Assembly: GCA_045538305.1 (NCBI GenBank)
Contig: JAZSRC010000066.1
Location: 1 to 50,058, forward strand
From: SFHK01 sp045538305
GTDB taxonomy: Bacteria > Bacillota > Clostridia > Christensenellales > Aristaeellaceae
Reading direction: 5' to 3'
Length of the DNA stretch: 50,058 nucleotides
The position numbers and the translations under genes are program-made. The notes beneath the pieces are model-generated. The model was not told where the DNA came from, did no database searches, and saw nothing but the letters and a program-made list of their open reading frames with translations. This document shows positions 25,004 through 34,165 of this stretch, one piece after another (within the stretch, counting starts at the first letter, position 1; the number at the start of each line of letters is the position of its first letter).

Positions 25004-27637
25004 ATGAAACACTATTGTGAGGAAGTGTCAAGCGTACTTAAGCAAGTGTCCTCAACCGAAAATGGCTTGTCAGAGCAGGAAGCTGCAAAGCGTCTGGAAG
25101 CAAATGGTAAGAACAAGCTTGCAGAAGGAAAAAAGGATTCCCTGCTGAAGCGCTTTGTCAGCCAGTTGATGGATCCTATGATCCTGATCCTTCTGGCGGC
25201 TGCTGCAATCAGCGGCGTACTGGCAGTTGTTGAGGGAGAGAGCTTTACCGACGTAATTATCATCCTGGCTGTAGTTATCGTAAATGCCATACTGGGCGTT
25301 TATCAGGAAAGCAAGGCTGAAAAGGCGATCGAGGCCCTGCAGGAAATGTCCGCCGCTACTTCCCGTGTGCTGCGCGATGGCAAGATTACCATCGTACACA
25401 GCGAGGATCTGGTAGAGGGCGATGTTGTTCTACTTGAAGCCGGAGACGCTGTTCCCGCCGATGGACGACTGATTGAAAATGCGAGTCTCAAAATTGAGGA
25501 AGCGGCTTTGACAGGCGAATCTGTACCAGTAACCAAGTTTATCGATTTGATCAATCTGAAGGATAACGCAAAGGATATTCCCCTTGGTGATCGCAAAAAC
25601 ATGGTTTACATGGGCTCCACTGTTGTTTATGGCCGTGGCAGGGCTGTAATTACCGCAACGGGCATGGACACAGAGATGGGCAAAATTGCAGATGCATTAG
25701 CCAACGCAGAAGAAGGACAAACGCCTCTTCAGATGAAACTTAGCCAGCTATCCAAGATTCTTACATGGTTGGTGCTTGGAATCTGCGCAGTGATCTTTGT
25801 TGTGCAGATGCTGCGCGCAGGCGGTTTAAATTTTGAGAGCGTTCTTGATTCCTTTATGGTCGCTGTATCCCTGGCTGTTGCTGCAATTCCCGAAGGCCTA
25901 GCCGCCGTTGTTGCGGTTGTTCTGTCCATTGGTGTTACCAATATGTCTAGGCGAAACGCCATTATCCGTCGCCTGACGGCTGTTGAAACCCTTGGCTGTG
26001 CGCAGATTATCTGCTCAGATAAGACGGGTACGCTGACTCAGAACAAAATGACTGTAGTGGACTCTTACGGCGATGATGAATCCTATCTTGCGCGGGCAAT
26101 GGCGCTTTGCTGCGACGCAGAGCTTGCGGAAGATGGCGTTGTAACCGGTGAACCCACTGAAGCAGCGCTTGTGAACTGGGCAAACAAACTGAAGCTGCCG
26201 AAGTATGAGCTTAAGATAAAGTATCCCCGCTCCGGCGAAGCTCCTTTTGATTCCGGTCGTAAGATGATGTCAACCGTGCATCACGACGCGGGAAATTTCA
26301 TTCAGTTTACTAAGGGTGCGCCTGATGTTGTACTGGACCTTTGCACTACCATTCTTAAGAATGGCAAGACTGTTCAGATGACGGACGACGACCGTAAGGC
26401 CGTTCTTGCTGCCAATAAGCAGATGGCTGATCGCGCTTTGCGCGTACTTGCCTGTGCTCAGCGCGTATATTCTCAGGAGCCCAAAGCATATGAAGCCGAT
26501 GTCCTTGAGACGGATCTTTGCTTTGTTGGTCTTGCCGGCATGATTGATCCTGTTCGTCCCGAAGTTAAAGATGCCATTGTGCAGTGTAAGCAGGCTGGCG
26601 TAACCGCCATTATGATTACCGGTGACCATGTAGATACTGCGATTGCAATTGCTAAAGAGCTTGGTATTCTTACCGATGGCAAGCGCGCGATCACCGGCGC
26701 TCAGCTTAACGATATGAGCGATGAAGAATTTGCCAAGGAAATGAAGAACATTGGCGTTTATGCCCGCGTACAGCCCGAGCATAAGACCCGGATTGTCAAT
26801 GCATGGAGAGAAGCTGGCTACATTACTGCTATGACCGGTGACGGCGTGAACGATGCTCCCTCCATAAAGTCCGCCGATATCGGTGTGGGCATGGGTATTA
26901 CCGGTACTGACGTAACCAAAAACGTTGCCGATATGGTGCTTACTGACGACAACTTTGCCACAATTGTAGGCGCCGTTGAAGAAGGACGCCGTATTTACGA
27001 CAACATCCGTAAGGCAATTCAGTTCCTGCTTGGTTCCAATATGAGTGAAGTTATTGGTATATTTGTTGCTACGCTCATGGGCTTCATCATTCTTGAACCT
27101 GTACATCTTTTGTGGATCAACCTGGTAACAGATTGTTTCCCGGCATTGGCACTTGGCATGGAGAAGGCAGAGCCTGACATTATGCAGCGGAAGCCTCGAA
27201 AGGCAAAGGCGGGTATATTCTCTGGTGGTATGGGCATTGATATTGCTTATCAGGGCTTGATGGTTTCTGTGCTGGTGCTAGCGAGCTACTTTATCGGTCA
27301 CTTCATGGAGAGCGGCGTCTGGGAGATTGCGAACAGCCCCGACGGAACTACCATGGCGTTCCTTACCATGTCCATGGCTGAAATTTTCCATAGCTTCAAC
27401 ATGCGTTCTCAGAGAGCTAGCATTTTCAGCCTTAAAGGCCAGAATCTATTCTTGCTGGGCGCAAGCGTTGCTGCGCTTGTTGCTACCACGCTGGTTTGCG
27501 AAGTACCCGCCATCGCCAATGCATTTGGCTTTACAACGGTAAACTTCGCAGAGTACGTTATTGCTCTGGGAATTGGCGTACTGGTAATCCCGATTGTCGA
27601 AACGGTCAAGTTTGTACAGCGCAAGCTGTCCAAGTAA
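25004..27637 (+). CDS. Ca2+-translocating P-type ATPase (PMCA/LMCA1-like)
   Basis: The protein has 877 residues and all P-type landmarks: actuator LTGES (169-173), phosphorylated D339 in CSDKTGTLTQNKM, KGAPD in the nucleotide domain, MITGDH and MTGDGVNDAPSIKSADIGVGMG hinge. The fourth membrane helix has AAIPEGLAAVV (PEGL 296-299), and the sixth segment has the WINLVTDCFPALALG motif with Asn and Asp, together marking the P2A/P2B calcium pumps. Ten transmembrane segments are visible. Its job would be export of Ca2+ from the cell. Followed by terminator 27648-27680. Confidence 0.9.
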   Translation: MKHYCEEVSSVLKQVSSTENGLSEQEAAKRLEANGKNKLAEGKKDSLLKRFVSQLMDPMILILLAAAAISGVLAVVEGESFTDVIIILAVVIVNAILGVYQESKAEKAIEALQEMSAATSRVLRDGKITIVHSEDLVEGDVVLLEAGDAVPADGRLIENASLKIEEAALTGESVPVTKFIDLINLKDNAKDIPLGDRKNMVYMGSTVVYGRGRAVITATGMDTEMGKIADALANAEEGQTPLQMKLSQLSKILTWLVLGICAVIFVVQMLRAGGLNFESVLDSFMVAVSLAVAAIPEGLAAVVAVVLSIGVTNMSRRNAIIRRLTAVETLGCAQIICSDKTGTLTQNKMTVVDSYGDDESYLARAMALCCDAELAEDGVVTGEPTEAALVNWANKLKLPKYELKIKYPRSGEAPFDSGRKMMSTVHHDAGNFIQFTKGAPDVVLDLCTTILKNGKTVQMTDDDRKAVLAANKQMADRALRVLACAQRVYSQEPKAYEADVLETDLCFVGLAGMIDPVRPEVKDAIVQCKQAGVTAIMITGDHVDTAIAIAKELGILTDGKRAITGAQLNDMSDEEFAKEMKNIGVYARVQPEHKTRIVNAWREAGYITAMTGDGVNDAPSIKSADIGVGMGITGTDVTKNVADMVLTDDNFATIVGAVEEGRRIYDNIRKAIQFLLGSNMSEVIGIFVATLMGFIILEPVHLLWINLVTDCFPALALGMEKAEPDIMQRKPRKAKAGIFSGGMGIDIAYQGLMVSVLVLASYFIGHFMESGVWEIANSPDGTTMAFLTMSMAEIFHSFNMRSQRASIFSLKGQNLFLLGASVAALVATTLVCEVPAIANAFGFTTVNFAEYVIALGIGVLVIPIVETVKFVQRKLSK

Positions 27638-27647
27638 TTTTACTGCC

Positions 27648-27680
27648 AAAAGCATCCGTTTTCGCGGATGCTTTTCTTTC
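27648..27680 (+). terminator. Terminator after the Ca2+ ATPase gene
   Basis: AAAAGCATCCG (27648-27658) pairs perfectly with CGGATGCTTTT (27665-27675) around a six-base loop, continuing into CTTTC. Confidence 0.85.
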
Positions 27681-27699
27681 AATCTGTTACGGAAGAGGT

Positions 27700-27865
27700 A
27701 TGTTTATGACGATAACGGATATCTTTGGTTTGCTGGGCGGTCTTGCGTTGTTTTTGTACGGTATGCATCTGATGTCTTCGGGGCTTGAAGACGCTGCTAG
27801 CAACCGAATGAAATCAATACTGGAAAAACTGACTTCCAACCGTTTTCTGGGCGTTGGTGTACTAT
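27700..27865 (+). pseudogene. Na+/phosphate symporter N-terminal stub
   Basis: ATG 27700 after GGAAGAGG opens MFMTITDIFGLLGGLALFLYG followed by MHLMSSGLEDAASNRMKSILEKLTSNRFLGVGV, the first 54 residues of NptA-type Na/Pi cotransporters. At about 27863 the match stops just where the next gene's ribosome site begins. The rest of the transporter is absent, so a deletion has joined this stub to the KdpE-like gene. Confidence 0.75.
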
Positions 27866-27876
27866 GGAGGCTATCG

Positions 27877-28595
27877 ATGAATAATAAATACCGCATTTTG
27901 CTGTAGAGGATGACAAAAGCGTGTCGAGCCTTTTGTCTGCTTTACTTGACGCTGAGCAATATGAAACACTTATGGCGGAAAGCTGTACACAGGGGCTGAT
28001 GATACTGTCTTCACATGTCCCTGATCTTGTGATACTGGATTTAGGGCTTCCTGACCGCGACGGACTAGAATTTATTCGCGCAGCACGGAAAAACAACGAT
28101 GTGCCGATACTGGTGCTTTCTGCGCGTGTAACAGAAAGGGACAAGGTTGTTGCATTGGACCTTGGGGCGAATGATTATATTACAAAACCTTTCAGCACTG
28201 CTGAACTGCTTGCACGCGTCCGGGCTGCACTTCGCTACAGCCGTCGTGGAACAGGGCAAAACCGATTACCGGATGGGCGTTTTAAGTTGCATGATCTTGT
28301 AATTGAGTACGACAGTCGTGTTGTTACTGTTGGCGGTAAGGTGGTACACCTGACGCAGACAGAGTTCAATATATTGGTGCTGCTTGCGCAGCATGCAGGA
28401 AAGCTGCTTACATATGCGGCGATGAATACCGCCATATGGGGTGCGTCTGATCCCGGAGGGAATAAAAAGCTGCAGGTCAATATGGCGAATCTGAGGAGAA
28501 AACTATGTATAAAGCCTGGAGATAATCTGTACATAGTAAACGAGCTTGGCATAGGATACCGAATGCAGCAAAGCGATGATGGAGCGGTGCAGTAG
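27877..28595 (+). pseudogene. KdpE-like response regulator with a single-base frameshift
   Basis: ATG 27877 follows GGAGG and reads MNNKYRILL, then TAG at 27904. Shifting by one base (CTGTAG where CTGGTAG is expected) restores the frame VEDDKSVSSLLSALLDAEQY that runs to 28595. The receiver has the phosphorylation Asp in LVILDLGLPDRDG, LSARV and KPF; the C-terminal winged helix has LTQTEFNILVLLAQHAGK and NKKLQVNMANLRRKL, as in KdpE. No kdpABC or sensor kinase is present. If the missing base is real, translation from 27877 ends after nine codons; a later GTG at 27921 would give a receiver without its acidic pocket. Confidence 0.8.
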
Positions 28596-28604
28596 TAGAA
28601 AAGA

Positions 28605-28634
28605 AAACCCGACTGAAGAAATTCAATCGGGTTT
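28605..28634 (+). terminator. Terminator-like hairpin after the KdpE-like gene
   Basis: AAACCCGACTGAA (28605-28617) pairs with TTCAATCGGGTTT (28622-28634), one G-T pair, with a GAAA tetraloop. Confidence 0.6.
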
Positions 28635-28946
28635 ACAGCTTAAAATGATTATTCTGTTTTTCAATCCATTTTCTGGCCCATATAAGCAAATCTTCCGACA
28701 TTTTTTTTAAACTGTATGCTTTAACCGCCCTTCGACGCCGGATGGCATTTCGTTATAACCTGGTCGATGGGGGAAAGCAGGCAAAGAAGATCCTTCTCAA
28801 GGGGATGTATTGATCTGTTTCAAGAAAGCATATTGCCTGAAGAACAATGAGGCTGACTTATACAGTCCTTTGAGAATCTCATTGCTCTTTTCGTGCAGCA
28901 TAAAGTCAATCAAATTCCCAAATCTTCCGAAACCATTCTTGAACCA
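28635..28946. other. Gap downstream of dpaL, with a protein-like remnant on the - strand
   Basis: On the - strand, directly after the dpaL stop codon and in the same frame, 28799-28946 reads WFKNGFGRFGNLIDFMLHEK and on to FFRQYAFLKQINTSP before a stop at 28797. It looks like a real protein C-terminus but has no start of its own and I do not recognise it. The rest of the gap holds nothing I can identify. Confidence 0.35.
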
Positions 28947-30161
28947 TCACTTTTTCGCTATGCTTTCGCTTGGATACGCGCCGCCCCAGACAATCGAGCG
29001 GTAATTCACCGGGTCTGTATCTCCTTCGGTGCTGATAAAAAGAGCGACAGCGTTTTCGTCAAGCGAGAGCTTTTCTTTTATGTCCGAAAGTTTCTCATCC
29101 ATCATGATCTCAGCAACACAACCGAACGCGGAGGCGCCGCTTTCGCCGGAAATCATGCCGGTATCTCCCTTGGCTGGATTGGCCAGAATGCGCATACCGG
29201 TAGCTGCGGCATATTCCGGACAGGAGAGGAAAAAATCGGCATAATTGGACAGAATATCCCATGCGATCGAACAGGGCTCCCCACAGGCCAGTCCTGCCAT
29301 GATGGTATTCATATTGCCCGTTACAAACCTGCGTTCGCCGTCTCCGGCAAGCGCTGTTTTATAAAAGCAGTCCGCTTTGTTCGGTTCAACCACAACGATT
29401 TTTGGTCTTTCCTCTACGTAAACGGATGCGAAAAACGCCGCGACCGCCGCTGCCATCGAGCCTACGCCGGCTTGAAGAAATATATGTGTGGGCTTTTCGG
29501 GAAACTGCGTGAATGCTTCAAGCGCCATTGTGGTATATCCCTGCATAATCCATTGCGGAATATCCTCATATCCGTCCCATGCAGTGTCCTGAACCATTAC
29601 CCAGTCGTTTTCCCTTGACATGCGGCTTGCCAGCCTTACGCATTCATCATAATTGAATTCGGTTATGGATGCGTCGGCATTTTCCTTCAATATGTTGTCA
29701 AGCCGCTCCTGAGCTGTGCCCTTGGGCATATAAACAACCGCCTTGTATCCGAAACGGTTGGCCGCCCAGGCTACTCCGCGTCCGTGATTCCCGTCGGTTG
29801 CTGTCACGAAGGTGATCTCCCCCAGCTTCTTTTTGGTTTCATCGCTCACAATCTCGTCAAAACCGATTTCGGAAATATCCTTTCCCAATCGACTGGCGAT
29901 GTAATTTCCGATTGCAAAGCTTCCGCCCAGCACCTTAAAGGCATTAAGATCAAATCTCAGCGATTCATTCTTCACAAAAAGATTCCTGAGCTTTAATGTC
30001 TGCGCCGTGTTCTTAAGCTCGGCAAGAGGCGTCATTTTATACATGGGAAAGCTTTCATGAAACTTGAGCACCTTTTCCGCAGGTTCCCTTCCGTATTTAT
30101 CAATATCGCATGCGCGTATACCTTTTACTGTGTTTTCGGAAATTCTGAAACTTTCGTTCAT
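28947..30161 (-). CDS. dpaL: Diaminopropionate ammonia-lyase
   Basis: The 404-residue protein starts at ATG 30161 after GGAGG. It is a fold-type II PLP enzyme: the Schiff-base lysine is K76 in RFDLNAFKVLGGSF, the phosphate loop and substrate segment are TATDGNHGRGVAWAA, and QAGVGSMAAAVAAFF and GDTGMISGESGASAFG complete the family pattern of DpaL/YgeX. The reaction converts 2,3-diaminopropionate (and D-serine in some enzymes) to pyruvate and ammonia. Length equals the usual 400. It has its own promoter. Confidence 0.92.
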   Translation of the reverse strand: MNESFRISENTVKGIRACDIDKYGREPAEKVLKFHESFPMYKMTPLAELKNTAQTLKLRNLFVKNESLRFDLNAFKVLGGSFAIGNYIASRLGKDISEIGFDEIVSDETKKKLGEITFVTATDGNHGRGVAWAANRFGYKAVVYMPKGTAQERLDNILKENADASITEFNYDECVRLASRMSRENDWVMVQDTAWDGYEDIPQWIMQGYTTMALEAFTQFPEKPTHIFLQAGVGSMAAAVAAFFASVYVEERPKIVVVEPNKADCFYKTALAGDGERRFVTGNMNTIMAGLACGEPCSIAWDILSNYADFFLSCPEYAAATGMRILANPAKGDTGMISGESGASAFGCVAEIMMDEKLSDIKEKLSLDENAVALFISTEGDTDPVNYRSIVWGGAYPSESIAKK

Positions 30162-30192
30162 ATCCGTGCCTCCAGTCCTTTGTTTTTTCACG

Positions 30193-30221
30193 ATTATTGC
30201 ATGAACGCAGTCAATTGTCAA
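30193..30221 (-). promoter_or_regulatory. Promoter of dpaL
   Basis: TTGACA (30216-30221) and AATAAT (30193-30198) on the - strand are 17 bases apart, placing the start about 25 bases before the gene. Confidence 0.7.
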
Positions 30222-30290
30222 GGAGGCAATAGCGTATCTGCCGGCTCCATGTTTCATTCTGATCCCTGAAGTTCTGGTGCGTGTTTTTTT

Positions 30291-30327
30291 CAAAAAAGAA
30301 GCGTGAATCTTTATGATTCACGCTTCT
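30291..30327 (-). terminator. Terminator of the tRNA-Pro transcript
   Basis: A perfect 13-bp stem, AGAAGCGTGAATC (30297-30309) with its complement (30315-30327), is followed on the - strand by TTTTTTG. Confidence 0.85.
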
Positions 30328-30331
30328 AAAG

Positions 30332-30405
30332 TCTGGGTGAGAGGATTCGAACCTCCGGCCTCTTGAACCCCATTCAAGCACGCTACCAAGCTGCGCTACA
30401 CCCAG
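30332..30405 (-). tRNA. tRNA-Pro (GGG)
   Basis: Acceptor stem CTGGGTG/CACCCAG, anticodon stem CTTGA/TCAAG with loop ATGGGGT giving anticodon GGG (codons CCC and CCU), and a standard T arm. CCA is not encoded. Its own terminator lies five bases downstream. Confidence 0.95.
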
Positions 30406-30486
30406 TTGCAACGAACATAAAACATTATAATGACTTAAACCCAAAAAGTCAATAGGGAATACAAAAATTCACAAACAAAATCAAGG

Positions 30487-30900
30487 CTAAATCAGTATTC
30501 CGTTTAAATGATCTATTTCGTGCTGTATAATCTCCGCAGTAAAGCCGGTGTATATTCTGGTTTCGGTTTGGAAGGCTGCGTTTTGAAACCGAACCTGTAT
30601 GGACTGATAGCGCGTTGTTTTTCTGGGTGCCCCAAGCAGCGATAAGCAGCTTTCTTCAGCTTCATACGCGCCGAATTTCATGAGTATTTCGGGATTGTAC
30701 ATGATTTCGTATTCCCCGGCATGATCAAATGCAATGATCTGCACCGCACAGCCAATCATATTGGCTGCCATGCCTACGCATGAGGCTTTATGAAATGAAA
30801 GCGTATCAAGCAAATTCATGGCGATTTGTTTATCGCTTTTTGTGGCCTTTCTTGAAGGAATTGCAAGAAAAACCGGATCATGAACGAGCGGTACAATCAT
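30487..30900 (-). CDS. def: Peptide deformylase-like protein (short form)
   Basis: The protein has 137 residues, shorter than the usual 150-190. Motif II is EESCLSL with metal ligand C85, and motif III is QHEIDHLNG with H127, catalytic E128 and H131. Motif I, normally GxGLAAxQxG, reads CVGMAANMIG here: the glutamine that orients the substrate is Met48. The short form with ANMIG is known among Clostridia, but its activity is less certain than for canonical enzymes. Start ATG 30900. It stands alone between tRNA-Pro and the phn-type operon. Confidence 0.78.
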   Translation of the reverse strand: MIVPLVHDPVFLAIPSRKATKSDKQIAMNLLDTLSFHKASCVGMAANMIGCAVQIIAFDHAGEYEIMYNPEILMKFGAYEAEESCLSLLGAPRKTTRYQSIQVRFQNAAFQTETRIYTGFTAEIIQHEIDHLNGILI

Positions 30901-31098
30901 AAATACACACTTTCTGTCGCTTAACGGCGTTTGATATATATATCATACATGGTAAAGTAATAAAACACAAGGTTATTCTGTAATATATGTTATTCGCAAC
31001 ATTATAAAGTCGAATTAACGTATGCGGCTCTTGATGCATAACACGGCTTATGATATTCTGTACAAGGTAATATTATTTACAGGAAGGAAGACACCGCA

Positions 31099-32151
31099 AT
31101 GAAGAAGATCATCGCTATGCTGCTGGTTGTTCTCATGAGCCTGGCCTGCGTCGCAGTCGCCGAGACTGAGACCATCAAGATGGACAAGCTCACCCTCGAA
31201 TTCGTTCCCTCCAAGGATGCCGACGTTATCATCACCGGCACCAAGAATCTGCCCGAGTTGCTTCAGGCTGCTCTGCTCGCAGAAGGCTACGACGTAGCTG
31301 AAATCGACATCACCGTTGGTACCTCCTACGAGGCGACCGGCGAAGCTATGGCTGCTGGTACCATCGATCTGGGCTGGCTGCCCGGCGGCACCTACGCGCT
31401 GTACTCCATGGATAAGGAAGTAGACGTTATCCTTACCGCTACCCGTGCCGGCCTTTCCAACGACAGCACCAATCCCGCTGACTGGAATGGCGAAGCCAAC
31501 AAGACCATCAAGCAGCCCGAGAATCAGGTTGGTTTCTACCGCTCCCTGATCTACGCCACTCCCTCTGAGTATGGCAAGACCCTCGCTGCTAAGGTTAACG
31601 CCGGTGAAGCTCTGACCTGGGAAGACCTGGACAAGGCAAGCTGGGCTGTACTGAAGACCTCCTCTTCCGCCGGTTATATCTATCCCACCATTTGGCTGAT
31701 GGATAACTACGGCAAGAAGATCACCGACCTCACCACCGTTACCACTCTGTCCGGTTACGGCGAGGCCTTCGCACAGGCTGCTGCCGAGTCCGTAGACATC
31801 GTCGTATGCTATGCTGACGGCCGCAACGACTACGAAGAAGCTTGGGACATGGCTGTTACCGAGACCGCTTCCAACAACATCACCGGCTTTGGCCGTGAAG
31901 TTTCCATCTGGGAAGAGCTGAACGTTATCGGCGTAACCGGCGGCATCTACAATGATACCGTATCCATCACCACTGCGAATCCCGCGGTTTACAACCCCGA
32001 GTTCATCGCAGCTGTTCAGAACGCTCTGATCAACGTAATCAACACCCCTGAAGGACTTGCCATTTTCGAGATCTACAGCCACATGGGTTATGTAAAGGCT
32101 GTTGACGCCGATTATGAGTTTGCCCGCAAGGCTCTGGAGTACGTACAGTAA
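31099..32151 (+). CDS. PhnD-like ABC transporter substrate-binding protein
   Basis: The protein has 350 residues. A signal peptide covers residues 1-21 (hydrophobic IIAMLLVVLMSLACVAVA, AVA before the cleavage); Cys17 lies in a weak lipobox (SLAC), so signal peptidase I processing is at least as likely. The mature part has the PhnD/phosphonate-binding pattern: LTLEFVPSKDADVI, GTIDLGWLPGGTYAL, SSSAGYIYPTIWL and DIVVCYADGRNDYEEAWDM. The codon choice is strongly biased towards CTG, ACC and GCC, unlike the flanking genes, which suggests high expression. Followed by terminator 32164-32190, allowing excess over the membrane parts. Start ATG after AGGAAGG. Ligand unknown; a phosphonate or phosphorylated compound is the family default. 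Confidence 0.85.
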   Translation: MKKIIAMLLVVLMSLACVAVAETETIKMDKLTLEFVPSKDADVIITGTKNLPELLQAALLAEGYDVAEIDITVGTSYEATGEAMAAGTIDLGWLPGGTYALYSMDKEVDVILTATRAGLSNDSTNPADWNGEANKTIKQPENQVGFYRSLIYATPSEYGKTLAAKVNAGEALTWEDLDKASWAVLKTSSSAGYIYPTIWLMDNYGKKITDLTTVTTLSGYGEAFAQAAAESVDIVVCYADGRNDYEEAWDMAVTETASNNITGFGREVSIWEELNVIGVTGGIYNDTVSITTANPAVYNPEFIAAVQNALINVINTPEGLAIFEIYSHMGYVKAVDADYEFARKALEYVQ

Positions 32152-32163
32152 TCCAAACCAGAT

Positions 32164-32190
32164 AAAGCGGCCCGAAAGGGTCGCTTTTTT
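32164..32190 (+). terminator. Terminator between binding protein and transporter genes
   Basis: AAAGCGGCCC (32164-32173) pairs with GGGTCGCTTT around GAAA and ends in six T residues (stem ends at 32187). Confidence 0.85.
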
Positions 32191-32264
32191 ATATATAAAA
32201 CAAACGGAATTTTATATAAGAAGGCTGATCTTGTTGATAAAATTACATTGCGTATGGTATACTA

Positions 32265-32270
32265 TATAAT
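32265..32270 (+). promoter_or_regulatory. Possible internal promoter (-10 box) before phnC
   Basis: A TATAAT stands 40 bases before the start codon. The best upstream hexamer at 17 bases is ATTACA (32242-32247), so the -35 is poor. Confidence 0.4.
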
Positions 32271-32309
32271 GTAAGAATATGATTTATTCTACTAAAGGAG
32301 CGGCTAGAA

Positions 32310-33098
32310 ATGATCAGTTTTAAAAATGTCAGCAAAGTTTATCCAAACGGTGTTGTCGGACTTAAGGATGTAACGCTTGATATCGAACAGGGCGAGTTTG
32401 TTGCTATTATCGGCCTTTCGGGCGCCGGAAAATCTACAATGATCCGAACGATCAACCGTATGATAGATGTTACTTCGGGCGAACTGGTTGTTAACGGAAC
32501 CGATGTTATGAAGCTGAGCGGAAAAAAGCTTCGCAAATTCCGAAGAAATATCGGCATGATCTTTCAGTCGTTTAATCTTGTTAACCGTACGACCGTTATA
32601 AAGAACGTACTGACATCAACAGTTCCGGATATGAATGTCTTTTCTGCGCTTTTGGGCTTGTTTACAAAAAAACAGAAGCTGAATGCGCTGGAAGCGCTTG
32701 ACAAGGTTGGCATATTGGAGAAGGCGTATACCCGCTGCGATCAGCTGTCCGGCGGTCAGCAGCAGCGCGTTGCACTGGCGCGTACGTTGAATCAGAACCC
32801 GTCTATCATCCTGGCTGATGAACCTGTCGCGGCGCTGGATCCTGTTACTGCGCATCAGGTAATGGACGACTTCAAAAACATAAACAAGAATATGAATATC
32901 ACGATCCTGATTAATATCCATCATGTGGATCTTGCTCTTGAGTACGCCGATCGCGTGATCGGTATCCGCGCGGGCAACATCGTGTATGATGGACCCGCCA
33001 ATCAGATTTCAAAGGAAATGCTTGATGTAATCTATAACGGAGCGCCGATTCCTAAGTCCAGCGACCCTGAAGAAGCAAAGGGGAGGACCGGTAAATGA
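32310..33098 (+). CDS. phnC: Phosphonate-type ABC transporter ATP-binding protein
   Basis: The protein has 262 residues: Walker A GLSGAGKST (35-43), Q-loop IGMIFQSFNLV, signature LSGGQQQRVALART, Walker B IILADEPVAALDP and H-loop NIHHVDLA. It is a PhnC/MetN-type importer ATPase that pairs with the two PhnE permeases downstream. Start ATG after AAGGAGCGG; the 3' end overlaps phnE1 by 4 bases. Confidence 0.92.
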   Translation: MISFKNVSKVYPNGVVGLKDVTLDIEQGEFVAIIGLSGAGKSTMIRTINRMIDVTSGELVVNGTDVMKLSGKKLRKFRRNIGMIFQSFNLVNRTTVIKNVLTSTVPDMNVFSALLGLFTKKQKLNALEALDKVGILEKAYTRCDQLSGGQQQRVALARTLNQNPSIILADEPVAALDPVTAHQVMDDFKNINKNMNITILINIHHVDLALEYADRVIGIRAGNIVYDGPANQISKEMLDVIYNGAPIPKSSDPEEAKGRTGK

Positions 33099-34153
33099 AA
33101 AAGGGCAGTAAGATTGCAGAAACGAAAGGCTTAAAAGCGTTTCTCCAAAATGCCAAGGCGAAATCGATTATGTATCTTGTGTTGGCATTCATTGGCCTGA
33201 TTATGACGATGATTGGCTGGGGCGAGCTTTCAAGCTATAATGCAGACCTTGATACCGGTATCATGAGTCCGATACTGACAGTTGGCGTTGTTGGCGTTGC
33301 TTTGATTGCGCTTTGCTTTCCGGCTTGTATCTTTACAGGGTTTGACCTGATTTTCAAGCCCGAGGTTATTACGCTTTCGAATGGGCATACGATTGTCAGA
33401 AAGAGAAGCCGTGTATTCCTGATTGCAATTATATTGATTGTAGTGATTGTAATTGCATTCCGTATGACAGATTTTAATATGAAAACCGTATTTGAACGCG
33501 GTTATCAGCTCGGAAACATACTGAAAAAGATTGCGACTCCGAACTGGACATATTGGAAGACGGTTCTGGAACCGCTGTTTGAGACGATTAAAATGTCTGT
33601 TATGGGCTCTGTGGTTGGAAGTCTCCTTGCGCTTCCTTTTGCCGTTCTTGCATCTACCAACATCAATAAAGGAAGGTATTCGGTTGCAATACTGCGAGTG
33701 ATCCTCAATATTGTTAGAACGCTTCCTACGCTTGTAATTGCTTCAATTTGTGCACTGATTTTCAAGCTGGGTTCCTTTGCAGGAACCATTGCAATTGCCG
33801 TGTTTACCTTTGGCATCGTAGCGAAAATGCTGTACGAATCGATTGAAACGATCGATATGGGACCGTTCGAGGCCCTTGAATCGATGGGTGCAAATAAGAT
33901 TCGCGCTTTCTGGGCGGCATGTATGCCACAGATTCTGCCCACTTATCTTGCCCATTGTCTGTATTCTTTTGAAATCAATATCAGAGCCGCATCCATTCTC
34001 GGATATGTAGGAGCAGGCGGTCTTGGCATTTTGATTCAGGAAAGAATCAGTTGGCGCGACTATGAGTCGCTGGGTATGCTTTTGATCCTGCTGTATATCG
34101 TTGTACTGATTATTGAAAACGTAAGCCAATACCTGCGCAGAAAGCTTAGCTGA
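33095..34153 (+). CDS. phnE: Phosphonate-type ABC transporter permease 1
   Basis: The protein has 352 residues. Two N-terminal membrane helices (residues 25-42 and 60-82) precede a third (103-121) and the PhnE/BPD core at 155-345. The coupling loop resembles the EAA motif: ESMGANKIRAFWAACMPQILPTYLAHCLYSFEINIRAASILGYVGAGGLG. The N-terminal extension (about 120 residues) is longer than in E. coli PhnE. The ATG overlaps phnC. Confidence 0.88.
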   Translation: MKKGSKIAETKGLKAFLQNAKAKSIMYLVLAFIGLIMTMIGWGELSSYNADLDTGIMSPILTVGVVGVALIALCFPACIFTGFDLIFKPEVITLSNGHTIVRKRSRVFLIAIILIVVIVIAFRMTDFNMKTVFERGYQLGNILKKIATPNWTYWKTVLEPLFETIKMSVMGSVVGSLLALPFAVLASTNINKGRYSVAILRVILNIVRTLPTLVIASICALIFKLGSFAGTIAIAVFTFGIVAKMLYESIETIDMGPFEALESMGANKIRAFWAACMPQILPTYLAHCLYSFEINIRAASILGYVGAGGLGILIQERISWRDYESLGMLLILLYIVVLIIENVSQYLRRKLS

Positions 34154-34165
34154 GGAGGGAAGAGT

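Noticed and set aside
28810..29004. Open frame on the + strand opposite the end of dpaL
   Set aside because: Mostly antisense to dpaL with no ribosome site or family resemblance.
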